Shown piece after piece: positions 17,339-27,019 of a stretch of DNA of 64,000 nucleotides (its first letter is position 1; each line of letters opens with the position of its first letter). Origin of the DNA: Paenibacillus ihbetae (GTDB taxonomy: Bacteria; Bacillota; Bacilli; Paenibacillales; Paenibacillaceae); contig NZ_CP016809.1 of assembly GCF_002741055.1 (NCBI RefSeq), forward strand, positions 5,930,501 through 5,994,500, given 5' to 3'. The translations under genes and the position numbers were made by a program. The notes beneath the pieces are model-generated. The model searched no databases and was not told the DNA's origin. It worked only from the letters and a program-made list of their open reading frames with translations.

Positions 17339-18568
17339 TTACACCCAGCGGCCGCCGCGGAACACCGGTTCAACGGTGCCGTCTTCGAGGACGCCGTCGA
17401 TATCCAGCTCGGCGGAGCCGACCATAAAGTCCACATGGGTTAAGCTGACATTGGCACCGCGCGCAACCAGCTCCTCCTTGCTCAGCTTGGTTCCGCCTTC
17501 GATGTTGACCGGATAGGCGCTGCCCAGCGCAAAGTGGCAGGAAGCATTCTCATCGATGCCGGTGTTATAGAATACCCGGTTCAGCTTGGAGATCGGGGAG
17601 TCATGCGGGACGAGCGCCATTTCGCCTAAATAGGAGGCCCCGTCATCCGTTTCGAGCAAGGTGGTCAGATGCTCGCGGCCGGCTTCGGCGTCATACTCGA
17701 CCACTTTGCCGTCCTTGAAGGTCAGCTTCAAGCCCTCCACCAGACGGCCGTTCAGATTGAGCGGCATCGTGCTGGTTACCGTTCCGTTAACCCCGGTGCG
17801 ATGGGGCATCGTATAGATCTCTTCGGTCGGCATGTTGGCAACGAAATAAACGCCTGATTCATTCTCGTCACCGCCGCCGAGCCAGCGATAGCCCTCCGGC
17901 ATATCGATATGAAGATCCGTGCCTGGAGCGCGGTAGCGGAAGCTCTTGTAGCGCTTGGCATTCATGTGGTTCTGCTTCTCCTTCAGCTGTCCGATATGCT
18001 CGCGCCATGCGGCAACCGGATTGTCGCTGTATACCCGGTTCATCCGGAATACGGCATCCCACATCGCCGGGATGCGATCTTCCTCCGGCAGATCGGCATA
18101 TACCTTATCAGCCCAGGCGCGGGTTGGCGCTTTAATCAGGGACCAGCTGATTTTGTTATTCCGGACGTAGGCCTGGTATTTCTCGTTCGCCACCGCTGCG
18201 GCTTTGACGGCAGTGGATACTTTGACGGAGTCGATGCCCCGGAACAGCTCAGGGTCCGGTACCTTGATGCGAAGAATCGCGCCGCCGCCTGCAGCCAGCT
18301 GCTCCATCGCGTCAGCCTGCCACTGCGGATAGTACCCGAAGGAATTGTCCGGTGCATGCTCGTAGCGGATTCGGGTGACCCTCTCGTCGTCCCAGTCGAC
18401 CTGCACGTACTTGGCGCCGGCATCATAGGCCTTGGCAACGATAAGCCGGGTCAAGTCTGCCGTTTCAATCGGTGCGTTGACGATCAGAACCTGGCCGGGC
18501 TGAATGTTAACGCCGACCTTCACGACCAGTTCCGCGTACTTCTCCAAATTTTTCACGAAATTGTCCAT
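17339..18568 (-). CDS. M29-family (AmpS/PepS-like) aminopeptidase
   Basis: A 409-residue cytoplasmic metallo-aminopeptidase of the thermophilic aminopeptidase family. Family features visible are the N-terminal VKVGVNIQPGQVLIVNAP, the mid-protein GTDLHIDMPEGYRWLGG, the metal-site segments NMPTEEIYTMPHRTGVNGTV and GEMALVPHDSPISKLNRVFYNTGIDENASCHFALG, and SLTHVDFMVG near the end. It removes N-terminal residues from short peptides. ATG at 18568 follows GGAGGC. It is a single gene convergent with the phosphoesterase gene; its downstream terminator is the hairpin interrupted by the IS. Confidence 0.92.
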   Translation of the reverse strand: MDNFVKNLEKYAELVVKVGVNIQPGQVLIVNAPIETADLTRLIVAKAYDAGAKYVQVDWDDERVTRIRYEHAPDNSFGYYPQWQADAMEQLAAGGGAILRIKVPDPELFRGIDSVKVSTAVKAAAVANEKYQAYVRNNKISWSLIKAPTRAWADKVYADLPEEDRIPAMWDAVFRMNRVYSDNPVAAWREHIGQLKEKQNHMNAKRYKSFRYRAPGTDLHIDMPEGYRWLGGGDENESGVYFVANMPTEEIYTMPHRTGVNGTVTSTMPLNLNGRLVEGLKLTFKDGKVVEYDAEAGREHLTTLLETDDGASYLGEMALVPHDSPISKLNRVFYNTGIDENASCHFALGSAYPVNIEGGTKLSKEELVARGANVSLTHVDFMVGSAELDIDGVLEDGTVEPVFRGGRWV

Positions 18569-18748
18569 ATGTAGAAGCCTCCATTTCTGATGTGCACTCT
18601 TATTCTACCACGATGCGGCTAACGCTAGCACCGTTCCCATCGCAACTGATCATCATCTTGATAAAGTGTGACACTCACCTGTCATATATCCCCCTGTACA
18701 CTGTCCTTAATAAAAGTTGAAGCTTATTCGAGAAGGAGTGTATGAGAA

Positions 18749-20350
18749 GTGAAAAAAGAACAAACCAGCCGGCTAACCTTAGTGCTTGCCGGTCTTCTCC
18801 TCAGTATTCTGATGGCGTCGATGGACAATACGATCGTGGCGACAGCGATGGGCAATATCGTCGGGGAGCTGGGCGGGCTGGACCATTTTGTATGGGTCAC
18901 CTCGGCTTACATGGTGGCAGAACTGGCCGGGATGCCGATCTTCGGCAAGCTGTCGGATATGTATGGACGCAAAAGGTTTTTTATCTTCGGGATGATCGTG
19001 TTCATGCTGGGCTCGGCCCTGTGCGGCACTGCGGGTTCGATCACGGAGCTGGCAATTTACCGTGCCGTTCAAGGCATTGGCGGCGGGGCGCTCGTGCCGA
19101 TCACGTTCGCGATCATGTATGATACGGTTCCGCTTGAGAAGCGGGGCAAGCTGATGGGGCTGTTCGGTACGGTGTTTGGTTTATCCAGCATTTTCGGACC
19201 GCTTGCAGGCGCGTATATTACGGATCACATTGCTTGGCAGTGGGTCTTTTATATTAATCTGCCCCTGGGTGTTCTTGCGTTCCTTATGGTCACCGGGTTT
19301 TATCGGGAATCGCATGCGCGTTCCAAGCAGCCGATTGATTGGGCTGGCGCCGTAACCCTGCTGACGGGTGTCATCTGTTTCATGCTGGCGCTGGAGCTGG
19401 GAGGCAAGCAGCTGACATGGAATTCATGGATGCTGCTTGGCTTGTTTGCGGCCGCGGCGGTGATGCTCGTGCTCTTCATCTTGGCAGAGAGAAGGGCGAA
19501 GGAACCGATCATTTCGTTCGGCTTGTTCAAAAATAAACTGTATACGACCAGCGTACTATGCGGATTGTTCAGTGGGGGTTCATTTATCGTGGCATCGGTT
19601 TATATCCCGATATTCGTACAAGGCGTGCTCGGCGGAAGCGCTACGAGCTCCGGACTTGTTCTGCTTCCGATGATGCTCGGCTCCGTCATTACGGCGACCG
19701 TTAGCGGCTTTCTTATGACCCGGGTATCCTATCGCAATATTATGATCCCGACCCTTGTGCTGTTTGCGGGCGGGATGGTGCTGGCTTCCACCTTGACGGC
19801 TGAATCAGGCCGATTCATCGTTACCTTGTATATGATCCTGATCGGTCTTGGGATTGGCGGCTCGTTCTCGGTGCTTAGTACGGCCGTGATGCACGGATTG
19901 TCTTACACCAAGCGCGGTATGGCCAGCTCAACTTTTAATTTCACGCGTTCCGTCGGAATGACGATGGGCATAACGGTATTTGGCCTGATCCAGAGCAGGA
20001 CGTTTCAGCAGTCGCTGACAACCGGGGAAGGAACCAAGGCACTGCTGAAGGATGGCTTATCGCTCACGGACCCGCACGTCCTCCTTGCGCCGGATACCCG
20101 CACCCTCATTCCGACGGAGCTGCTGAAGCCCATTTCGGAACTGCTCGCTTCCTCAATCGCCGCCACATTTGCTTGGGCGATCATTCCAGCCGTGCTGGCG
20201 CTGACTGCAGCGATGCTGATGGGACCGAAGAAGCTGGATGCAACCGCCGAGATTAATGAGGAGCCGGAGGTTAGTTCGGGGATGGGGAAGGGGGGTACCG
20301 AGGATTCCGATCGGATGATAGACGGCCCAGTGCCTGAAGCGACATATTAA
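18749..20350 (+). CDS. MFS drug exporter, DHA2 (EmrB/QacA) family, 14 TM
   Basis: A 533-residue membrane protein with about 14 hydrophobic helices. Motif A is GKLSDMYGRKRFF and motif D1/C-like stretches include MDNTIVATAMGNI and AVQGIGGGALVPITF. DHA2 members export drugs or metabolites using the proton gradient. GTG at 18749 follows GAAGGAG at ten bases. It appears to be a single gene. The C-terminal 45 residues are polar and variable. The substrate cannot be predicted. Confidence 0.9.
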   Translation: MKKEQTSRLTLVLAGLLLSILMASMDNTIVATAMGNIVGELGGLDHFVWVTSAYMVAELAGMPIFGKLSDMYGRKRFFIFGMIVFMLGSALCGTAGSITELAIYRAVQGIGGGALVPITFAIMYDTVPLEKRGKLMGLFGTVFGLSSIFGPLAGAYITDHIAWQWVFYINLPLGVLAFLMVTGFYRESHARSKQPIDWAGAVTLLTGVICFMLALELGGKQLTWNSWMLLGLFAAAAVMLVLFILAERRAKEPIISFGLFKNKLYTTSVLCGLFSGGSFIVASVYIPIFVQGVLGGSATSSGLVLLPMMLGSVITATVSGFLMTRVSYRNIMIPTLVLFAGGMVLASTLTAESGRFIVTLYMILIGLGIGGSFSVLSTAVMHGLSYTKRGMASSTFNFTRSVGMTMGITVFGLIQSRTFQQSLTTGEGTKALLKDGLSLTDPHVLLAPDTRTLIPTELLKPISELLASSIAATFAWAIIPAVLALTAAMLMGPKKLDATAEINEEPEVSSGMGKGGTEDSDRMIDGPVPEATY

Positions 20351-20439
20351 CGGGGTAAATATATAAATTGACATCCATTCATTTGCTCAACTTATAAATT
20401 TAACGAATAAAGCTGAATGTAAGCGTCTTTCTGTCATCA

Positions 20440-20487
20440 CAAAGACTGCCCGCCGGATCTGCGATCCTGCCGGGCAGTCTTTGTTAT
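20440..20487. terminator. Bidirectional terminator
   Basis: CAAAGACTGCCCG (20440-20452) pairs perfectly with CGGGCAGTCTTTG (20471-20483). It serves the MFS gene and the convergent ABC operon. Confidence 0.85.
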
Positions 20488-20491
20488 AGGA

Positions 20492-21313
20492 TCAGCTTTT
20501 AATTGCGCCGGCGGCAATATCGGAAATAAACTGCTTGCTGATGAACAGAAACATCAGGATGAGCGGGATGACCGCAAGCAGCGTACCGGCGATGACCATG
20601 GAATAATCGGTGGTATAGATGCCGTTCAAGGAAGAAAGCGCCACCTGCAGCGTGAACTTGCTCTCATCGTTCAGGATGATGAGCGGCCACAGATAGTCGT
20701 TCCAAACGCCGATGAACGTAAAGGCAGCAAGGAATGACAATGCCGGCCGTAGTATAGGGAGCGAAATATTCCAGTAGAGACGGAAAAAGCCGCAGCCGTC
20801 GATTTTTCCGGCGTCCAGCAGCTCGGACGGCACGGACTCCTGGGCATACTGCCGAATCCAGAATATCCCGAACGCATTGACCATACCCGGGATGATCAGC
20901 GCTTTATAAGTGCCCACCCAGCCGAATTCCGCCATGATGACAAAGGACGGCACGAGCGACAGCTGGGCCGGAACCATCATGGTAGCGAGCAGCAGGACAA
21001 ACAGCCATTTTTTGCCGGGGAAATTAAATTTGGCAAAGGTAAAGCCGGCGAGCGAATCAAAGAACAGGACCAGCAGCGTGCAGGCCAAAGCGACGAACAA
21101 GGTATTCCAGAAGGCACCGAAAAAGTCGATGCTGCTCAGCACCCTCGCGATATTATCGAATAAATGTGGACCGAACCACAGTTTTGGCGGAAAGCTGTAG
21201 ATTTCCGAAGTGGTGCGTGTCGCCATGACGAGAAGCCAATAGAAGGGGAAGATCGACATGATCAAACCGGCGATTAACCCGAGATGCAGCAATATGGATT
21301 TCCATTTCAACAT
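20492..21313 (-). CDS. Sugar ABC transporter permease (MalG-type)
   Basis: A 273-residue inner-membrane permease with six hydrophobic helices and the cytoplasmic EAA loop SELLDAGKIDGCGFFRLYWNISLPILRPAL that docks the ATPase. It belongs to the carbohydrate CUT1 class. I prefer ATG at 21313 because AGGGGTG precedes it; an upstream in-frame ATG at 21331 overlaps the stop of the first permease but lacks a good ribosome site. No ATPase gene is present, so a shared MsmX-type ATPase elsewhere is expected. Last gene of the operon. Confidence 0.9.
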   Translation of the reverse strand: MLKWKSILLHLGLIAGLIMSIFPFYWLLVMATRTTSEIYSFPPKLWFGPHLFDNIARVLSSIDFFGAFWNTLFVALACTLLVLFFDSLAGFTFAKFNFPGKKWLFVLLLATMMVPAQLSLVPSFVIMAEFGWVGTYKALIIPGMVNAFGIFWIRQYAQESVPSELLDAGKIDGCGFFRLYWNISLPILRPALSFLAAFTFIGVWNDYLWPLIILNDESKFTLQVALSSLNGIYTTDYSMVIAGTLLAVIPLILMFLFISKQFISDIAAGAIKS

Positions 21314-21330
21314 GAGATTCACCCCTATCA

Positions 21331-22287
21331 TCAGTCATTGGAAGGCTTGCCTTGCACCATTCGCCAGTTGAGGATCGAGAAGAGCGCGATCAGCAGGAAC
21401 ATTCCCCAGCCGACGGCAGCGCCATAACCGAAATAATTGTGCACGAACGCCTCCCGGTACAAATACAGGACGATGGTAAGCCCGCCGCCGCTGACCCCGC
21501 CGTCATTGCCTACGAGCACCTGCGGCTCGGTAAAGACCTGCATGCCGCCGATGGTCGACGTGATGACCGTAAACAGGATAATGGGTCTGAGGTTCGGGAT
21601 GGTGATTTTGAAGAAAGCCTGGATTCCCGAGGCGCCGTCGATTTTGGCCGCTTCGTACAGGACGGTCGGGATGCTCTGCAGACCTGCCAAATAAATGATG
21701 GCATTGTAGCCGACCCATCTCCAGATCACCATGACGGAGACGGCAAGCTGGATTCCCCATGTTTTGTTCAGCCATTCGACGGAAGGAATGCCAAACAAGG
21801 AAAGGACGTAATTCAGAAGTCCATAGTTGTTGGAGAACAGCGTTCCGAAGACGATAGCGACGGCAACGAGCGAGGTGACATTGGGAAGAAAATAGCCGAT
21901 TCGGAAAAAAGTCCGAAACCGCACAAACGCCGCGTTCAGCAGAAAAGCGATGATCAGCGCGAAGAACAGCATCGGGATCGTGGAGTAGACCCAGATCAGC
22001 AGGGTGTTTCCTACCGCTTTCCAGAACTCCGGATCGGTCAGCATGAATTGATAGTTATTCAGGCCGTTAAAGGTCATCTCACCGATGCCGTCCCATTTCT
22101 GAAACGACAGGAACATCGAGAAGGCGATCGGGAACAGACCGAAGATGGCAAATACGATGAAAAAGGGCGAGATGGCCAAGTACTCCTTACGATGCTTCCA
22201 TATCTCAGGTGCCAGCCGCTGCTTCGGCTGGCTTGGAACAGCCTTTTGTTCCGGAGGAGCAGGGTGATTCAGCATGGAATTCTTCAT
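21331..22287 (-). CDS. Sugar ABC transporter permease (MalF-type)
   Basis: A 318-residue permease with six predicted helices after a cytoplasmic N-terminus, and the EAA loop LYEAAKIDGASGIQAFFKITIPNLRPI. It forms the heterodimer with the downstream permease. ATG at 22287 follows GGGAGGT. Members of this family import mono- or oligosaccharides delivered by the neighbouring lipoprotein. Confidence 0.92.
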   Translation of the reverse strand: MKNSMLNHPAPPEQKAVPSQPKQRLAPEIWKHRKEYLAISPFFIVFAIFGLFPIAFSMFLSFQKWDGIGEMTFNGLNNYQFMLTDPEFWKAVGNTLLIWVYSTIPMLFFALIIAFLLNAAFVRFRTFFRIGYFLPNVTSLVAVAIVFGTLFSNNYGLLNYVLSLFGIPSVEWLNKTWGIQLAVSVMVIWRWVGYNAIIYLAGLQSIPTVLYEAAKIDGASGIQAFFKITIPNLRPIILFTVITSTIGGMQVFTEPQVLVGNDGGVSGGGLTIVLYLYREAFVHNYFGYGAAVGWGMFLLIALFSILNWRMVQGKPSND

Positions 22288-22366
22288 CTTGTGTTTACCT
22301 CCCGTAGTCCGATTGGATATGCGTGTCCGCGGTGCAGCCGTGGCGATTCTTTACGTATCGAAGCCA

Positions 22367-23623
22367 TCAGCGCAGAAGCTCCTTCTTGACCCGCGCGAGC
22401 GCGTCGTTCCAGGCTTTATCCGGGTTCTTGCCTTCCAAGGCGACGGAGGAAAGCTCTCGGCTGACAATCCCGTTCAGATTGCCGTGTTTGCCGCCGAAAT
22501 AGGCTGGCTTGACGTTCATCGCCGAGGCGGAGAAGATTTCACCCGTCGCCTGGTTCCCGAAAAACGCCTCCGGCTTGCTCATCACAGGGGCGTCCAGCGC
22601 CTTCGTAGCGGAAGGGAACAGATTCATCTTATCGAAGGATTGAATCTGATTGTCCGGATTCTGAATCCAGCGGATGACATCGAACGCTTCCTGCGGATAT
22701 TTGCTCGTCTTCATAATCGCCAGGAAGGAGCCCCCGTTGTTGCCGTCGCCGCCCGGCGCTCTTGCAACTCTCCATTTGCCCGACGTATCCGGAGCAGCCT
22801 GCATCAGGATTTCCTTCATCCATACCGCTCCGACAAACGATGCGATCCGCCCGTTATTCATCGCGGCGTTCCATTCGGAGGACTGGGTGCTGGCATTGGC
22901 GCTCAGCTTCATCTCAGCCGCTTTTACCGCCAAATCCCAAGCCTTCTTCATGGAGGAATCGGCTGTATCCCCGATAAACGTATCATCAGGATTAAAATAA
23001 ATCCGGTCCGACTGGGCGTTTACTTGGTTATAAATGTTATTGATGTTATCCAGCATTTTTACTTTATTATCGAAATGCTCCTGCAGCTTCTGTCCGGCCT
23101 CGAAATACTGATCCCAGGTTGCCAGCTGTTCATGGATCTCATCCGGATCGGATGGAAGGCCGGCCTCCTCGAACAGATCCGCACGGTAGAATAGCGCTGT
23201 CGGCCCCGTGTCAATCGGAAGCGCTATCATTTCTCCTCCTGGAGTTACACCGAGCCTCCACTTCCATTCCAGGAAGTCCTGCTCGATTTCCTGCGCTCCG
23301 AGTTCATACAAGTCATAGAAGCGGTCGGAGCTTGTAAACAGCTCGGCAACCCAGTCATTAAAGGCGACAATGTCAGGTCCTCCCGAACCGGCGGCGAGTG
23401 TTGTTTTCAGCTTGGATTTAAAGTCGCCTCCGATTTTTTGGGCGTCAATGCGGATTCCGGGAAATTGCTGCTCGGCAGCTTTGATCAGGTCGTCATCCAG
23501 GCTTCGGTTCCAGTACCAAAGGGTAAGCGTTTTCGTTTTCTCGGTCGGTGTCGTACCGGCGCAACCGCTGATCACCATGATCAGCATGAGTAGTCCTAAG
23601 CTTACTGTCCTGCGAATGTTCAC
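22367..23623 (-). CDS. Sugar-binding lipoprotein of the ABC importer
   Basis: A 418-residue family 1 extracellular solute-binding protein. The signal peptide ends in a lipobox (VISGC), so it is anchored outside the membrane by a lipidated cysteine. The fold signature TLTLWYWNRSLDDDLIKAAEQQFPGI and the aromatic-rich pocket segments point to a carbohydrate ligand, not identifiable further. GTG at 23623 follows AGGAGG. First gene of the three-gene operon; there is no regulator next to it. Confidence 0.92.
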   Translation of the reverse strand: MNIRRTVSLGLLMLIMVISGCAGTTPTEKTKTLTLWYWNRSLDDDLIKAAEQQFPGIRIDAQKIGGDFKSKLKTTLAAGSGGPDIVAFNDWVAELFTSSDRFYDLYELGAQEIEQDFLEWKWRLGVTPGGEMIALPIDTGPTALFYRADLFEEAGLPSDPDEIHEQLATWDQYFEAGQKLQEHFDNKVKMLDNINNIYNQVNAQSDRIYFNPDDTFIGDTADSSMKKAWDLAVKAAEMKLSANASTQSSEWNAAMNNGRIASFVGAVWMKEILMQAAPDTSGKWRVARAPGGDGNNGGSFLAIMKTSKYPQEAFDVIRWIQNPDNQIQSFDKMNLFPSATKALDAPVMSKPEAFFGNQATGEIFSASAMNVKPAYFGGKHGNLNGIVSRELSSVALEGKNPDKAWNDALARVKKELLR

Positions 23624-23982
23624 GATCGTCGGCCTCCTAACGCGGTGAAGTCGTTGATGATTAAATAGTATTCAGCTACCCCGCTCATGTGAGCAAAAAG
23701 TAAGCGATTCATTCTCATACATAGTAGACGAACCCTGGAAACATTCCATTTAAGAACATAAAATATATTGATATAGGGAAGCTATAGCCGAAGCGGCAGA
23801 TCCGGTCACCCGCATTACGGGCCCGCCCTATAAATTCGTTCATTGCCGCATGAAAGCAGCCTGTTTAGCGCTTTTCTATTGCTCCTGCATGGCAAGTTTG
23901 TTATATTCCTTCTACATAGAGCAACAGCGGCATGAGCGATTGCAGGTTGTGTGTTTCGAGTTACTTTTCTAGGGGGAGAACT
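23624..23982. other. Divergent control region, ABC operon / phosphoesterase
   Basis: A 359-base AT-rich interval with no gene that I can support. It must hold the promoters of the sugar-import operon (leftward) and the metallophosphoesterase (rightward). I see no clear palindromic operator. Confidence 0.4.
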
Positions 23983-24714
23983 ATGGCGACTATTGCGGTT
24001 ATATCCGACATTCATGGCAACATTCCTGCGCTTCGGGCCGTTCTGAACGATATGGACCGGCGAGGAGTGGACCGGATCTTCTGTCTCGGCGACCTCGTCG
24101 GCAAAGGCCCGGACGGAGATATAGCGGTCGATCTGATACGGAGCCGTTGCGATCGGGTGATTAAGGGCAACTGGGACGATTTTATCGGGAATGAAACGGA
24201 GGATCCGGTGCTCCAATGGCATCAGAACAAGCTGGGTGCCGAGCGTCTTCGGTACTTAAGCAGCCTAGCGTGTACCATTGAATTTAAAATGAGCGGCAAA
24301 CGGATCAGGCTGTTCCATGCCTCGCCCCGCAGTGTATATGAGCGGATACAGCCCTGGGACGATAAGGGGAAGCAGTTATCGATGTTTGAGGCCTCGGATT
24401 TGTGTGAAACCCGGGAAGAGTCCGACGTCGCCGGTTATGGTGACATCCACAATGCGTTTATTCACCACCTGGATGGGAAGATCCTGTTTAATACCGGCAG
24501 CGTCGGCAACCCTCTTGAGCTATGCGAAACCTCCTATTGTATTATGGAAGGAGAGCTTGGAAGCGAAGACCGGGCTCCGTTAAACATTCAGTTCATACGT
24601 GTTCCGTATGATATAGAACAGGCCGTCCAGGATGCGCTGCAATCGGGCATGCCTTCCCCGGAAGGGTATATTATTGAGCTTCGAACCGGTCGTTATCAGG
24701 GCCGCAAATCTTAA
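23983..24714 (+). CDS. Calcineurin-like metallophosphoesterase (ApaH/YfcE-like)
   Basis: A 243-residue cytoplasmic phosphoesterase. Metal-binding motifs are in order: SDIHGN at the start, GDLVGKGPDG, GNWDDF, then HASP and GYGDIHNAF. The family hydrolyses phosphodiesters or phosphomonoesters, for example dinucleoside polyphosphates or phosphoproteins; the substrate here is not known. ATG at 23983 follows AGGGGGAG; the longer frame from 23932 lacks a ribosome site. Single gene with its own terminator. Confidence 0.85.
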   Translation: MATIAVISDIHGNIPALRAVLNDMDRRGVDRIFCLGDLVGKGPDGDIAVDLIRSRCDRVIKGNWDDFIGNETEDPVLQWHQNKLGAERLRYLSSLACTIEFKMSGKRIRLFHASPRSVYERIQPWDDKGKQLSMFEASDLCETREESDVAGYGDIHNAFIHHLDGKILFNTGSVGNPLELCETSYCIMEGELGSEDRAPLNIQFIRVPYDIEQAVQDALQSGMPSPEGYIIELRTGRYQGRKS

Positions 24715-24727
24715 GGCGAGCGAATCG

Positions 24728-24792
24728 AAAAAAACAAGCAGCCCCGCACCGATTTTCGCGATGATGCAAAAATCCGGTGCGGGGCTGTTTCA
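24728..24792. terminator. Bidirectional terminator
   Basis: CAGCCCCGCACC (24739-24750) pairs with GGTGCGGGGCTG (24776-24787), extended inside by GATTTT/AAAATC. A-rich on one side and T-rich on the other; shared by the phosphoesterase and the small minus-strand gene. Confidence 0.85.
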
Positions 24793-24802
24793 GGCTTCCC
24801 TA

Positions 24803-24982
24803 TTATGATTGATTGTCGGATTGCTGACCGGCGCTTGGCTGTTGCTGCTGATTGAATGCTTCGGTAACTTCCTCTTCGGAAATCCCGGTTTCAAAATCAC
24901 CCGGAACCGGCATTTTGTTCAGCTCCGTACGCTGTACGTCGGCTTTAGTCGGCTGATTGCCATTGTGGTTTGTTTCGCTCAT
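24803..24982 (-). CDS. 59-residue hydrophilic small protein
   Basis: ATG 24982 to TAA 24803 on the minus strand, preceded by a perfect AAAGGAGGTG ribosome site, which is strong evidence that it is translated. The product is acidic, Gln/Asn-rich and lacks hydrophobic segments. It has a central PVPGDFETGISEEEVTEAF stretch and a Q/S/N-rich tail. I do not recognise the family. It stands alone, ends at a shared terminator, and could be a regulatory or sporulation-related small protein, but nothing in the sequence proves that. Confidence 0.75.
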   Translation of the reverse strand: MSETNHNGNQPTKADVQRTELNKMPVPGDFETGISEEEVTEAFNQQQQPSAGQQSDNQS

Positions 24983-25299
24983 TGTGGCACCTCCTTTATC
25001 GTGGACAAATGTAGGATTCCAATGCCGGGATGAAATTATACCAAAATTACCACATGTTTCTTACCCTTACGCAATTACGCCCCGGGTGCATTAACGAAAA
25101 ATGTACTTGAGGTAGGTTAAAACCGCCCTGATCATCATTTCAACGCTGTTCTTTTCGGAAGTGGCGAAGAACATTCATAATTTCATATTTGATGCAGATT
25201 TCAAGCTCAACGGGCAGCGGTTTATCTGCTATCATAGGAGTATTCTTAGCTTTTGCAGGCATTCGTAAGGCAGTACATATGGAATGGAGTAATGAGAAG
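24983..25299. other. Divergent intergenic region before pxpB
   Basis: It holds the ribosome site of the small protein and an extended -10 (TGCTATCAT, 25227-25235) for the pxp operon. An in-frame ATG at 25279 is an alternative pxpB start. No other feature is seen. Confidence 0.4.
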
Positions 25300-26028
25300 A
25301 TGAGCAATTCCTACTCGATGCATCCGCTCGGGGATGCTGCCGTTCTTGTCCAGCTAGGCGATGGGATCAGCGATGCGGTCCATCAGCGGGTCGTTGACTT
25401 TACGCAGCGGGTGGAACGGAATCCTTTTCGGGGGTTTATAGAGTGCGTACCTTCCTTTACCACCGTCAGCATTTATTACGATCCCTTGACGGTTCAGAAA
25501 CCGGATGATTCGAATTCCACTTTCGACGTTGTGTGCTCCTTGCTGCAAGAACGATTTAAAGCGGATGAAGAAGATGGGAATCCGCTTTCCATACAGGATG
25601 TTGTGGATATTCCAGTCTGTTATGGCGGTGATTATGGACCGGATCTGGAGATCGTGGCGGAGCATAACGGAATAACGGCAGATGAGGTCATCCGTCTGCA
25701 TTCCGGGCAGGATTACTTGGTTTATGCGATCGGGTTCGCGCCCGGTTTTCCTTATATCGGCGGTGTTCCCGAGCGTATTGCCGCTCCCCGAAAACCGACG
25801 CCCAGACCGCGTATCCCGGCTGGCTCTGTTGGGATCGCGGGCACGCAGACGGGCATTTACCCGATCGAAACGCCGGGAGGCTGGCAAATTATCGGCCGTA
25901 CTCCGCTCGCCCTGTTCAGGCCAGACCGGCAGCCTCCGACTTTGCTGCAGGGCGGGCAGTACATTCGTTTTCGGCCGATTGACCGGGCGGAATATGATCG
26001 ACTAAGGGAAGTGAAGCTATGCGATTAA
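25300..26028 (+). CDS. pxpB: 5-oxoprolinase subunit PxpB (KipI-type)
   Basis: A 242-residue protein of the KipI/PxpB family (allophanate hydrolase C-terminal subunit 1 domain). Signatures are LGDAAVLVQLGD near the start, YAIGFAPGFPYIGGVPE, and GSVGIAGTQTGIYPIETPGGWQIIGRTP. With PxpC and PxpA it hydrolyses 5-oxoproline to glutamate with ATP. The frame could begin at 25189 or 25279; I favour ATG 25300, ten bases after GGAG. It overlaps pxpC by ten bases. Bacillus KipI also inhibits the sporulation kinase KinA, so a second role cannot be excluded. Confidence 0.9.
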   Translation: MSNSYSMHPLGDAAVLVQLGDGISDAVHQRVVDFTQRVERNPFRGFIECVPSFTTVSIYYDPLTVQKPDDSNSTFDVVCSLLQERFKADEEDGNPLSIQDVVDIPVCYGGDYGPDLEIVAEHNGITADEVIRLHSGQDYLVYAIGFAPGFPYIGGVPERIAAPRKPTPRPRIPAGSVGIAGTQTGIYPIETPGGWQIIGRTPLALFRPDRQPPTLLQGGQYIRFRPIDRAEYDRLREVKLCD

Positions 26029-27017
26029 CCGTCTTGAAGCCGGGGCTGCTGGTTACCGTTCAAGATCTTGGAAGGTTTGGCTACGGCAAGTACGGAGTCA
26101 TTACGTCCGGTGCTATGGACAAGGAGTCCCATCGGATTGCCAACTGGCTCGTAGGCAATCCGGAAGAAGCGGCTGCGCTCGAAATCACGTGGTCCGGATT
26201 CTCGCTGCGGATGGAAGAGGATGGATGGATTGCCGTTACGGGCGGGGATTTGTCGCCGCGGATCGGGGATACGCCTGTACCGATGTGGCGACCGGTTTAT
26301 GTCCGGAGGGATAGTGTCCTCACGTTTCAACAAGTCCGTTCCGGATGCCGCGCATATCTCGCCGTGTCGGGAGGGCTTAACGTCCCGAAGGTTATGGACA
26401 GCCGCAGCACCTATTTGCGGGCCGGCATCGGCGGATGGGAGGGGCGACCGCTTCATGCAGGCGACCGTTTGTCCGCATACCCGTCCCGGCTTTTGAACCG
26501 ATCGGTTGACCGTTCTACAATAACAGGCGCATTCTATGCGCCGCGATGGTCCGTCCTCCCGGGGAAGATTCCGGCTTCTGGGCAAGAGGTGACGGTCCGG
26601 GCCATGCCGGGACGGCAATATGAGGATTTTGACGAGGTCAGCCGGCACGCCTTCTTCCATCAACCGTTTAAAATCCGTCCGGAATCGGATCGGATGGGAT
26701 ACCGGCTGGCAGGCCCTGATCTGGGGCTAACCCTACCTAAGGAATATGTGTCGGAGGCCGTTGCACTGGGCACGGTTCAGGTGCCTGCAGACGGTCAGCC
26801 CATTATCCTGATGGCGGATCGGCAGACGCTCGGCGGCTATCCGAAAATCGCGCAGATCGCTTCGGTCGATATCCCGCTGACTACGCAGCTGCAGCCGGGA
26901 GGAACATTGCGCTTCAAGGAAATTACGCTCCGCGAGGCAGAATGTCTCCGGGACGAACGGGAGCGCGAGCTGTCGATCATCCGAGCGATGATCCAGCGAA
27001 AAATAGAGGAGGTGTGA
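26019..27017 (+). CDS. pxpC: 5-oxoprolinase subunit PxpC (KipA-type)
   Basis: A 332-residue biotin-dependent carboxylase-like domain protein (allophanate hydrolase subunit 2 family). It starts [23 protein letters not shown] and contains [37 protein letters not shown] and [18 protein letters not shown], all typical. It forms the large subunit partnering PxpB. The ATG lies inside the end of pxpB and is preceded by AAGGGAAGTG; two bases separate its stop from pxpA. Confidence 0.93.
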   Translation: MRLTVLKPGLLVTVQDLGRFGYGKYGVITSGAMDKESHRIANWLVGNPEEAAALEITWSGFSLRMEEDGWIAVTGGDLSPRIGDTPVPMWRPVYVRRDSVLTFQQVRSGCRAYLAVSGGLNVPKVMDSRSTYLRAGIGGWEGRPLHAGDRLSAYPSRLLNRSVDRSTITGAFYAPRWSVLPGKIPASGQEVTVRAMPGRQYEDFDEVSRHAFFHQPFKIRPESDRMGYRLAGPDLGLTLPKEYVSEAVALGTVQVPADGQPIILMADRQTLGGYPKIAQIASVDIPLTTQLQPGGTLRFKEITLREAECLRDERERELSIIRAMIQRKIEEV

Positions 27018-27019
27018 CC

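Noticed and set aside
21352..22389. 345-codon plus-strand frame opposite the sugar permease gene
   Set aside because: Shadow of a high-GC permease gene; the composition is hydrophilic and repetitive, with no known domain.
22274..23194. 306-codon plus-strand frame opposite the binding lipoprotein
   Set aside because: Antisense shadow; the minus-strand gene has a signal peptide, lipobox and strong ribosome site.
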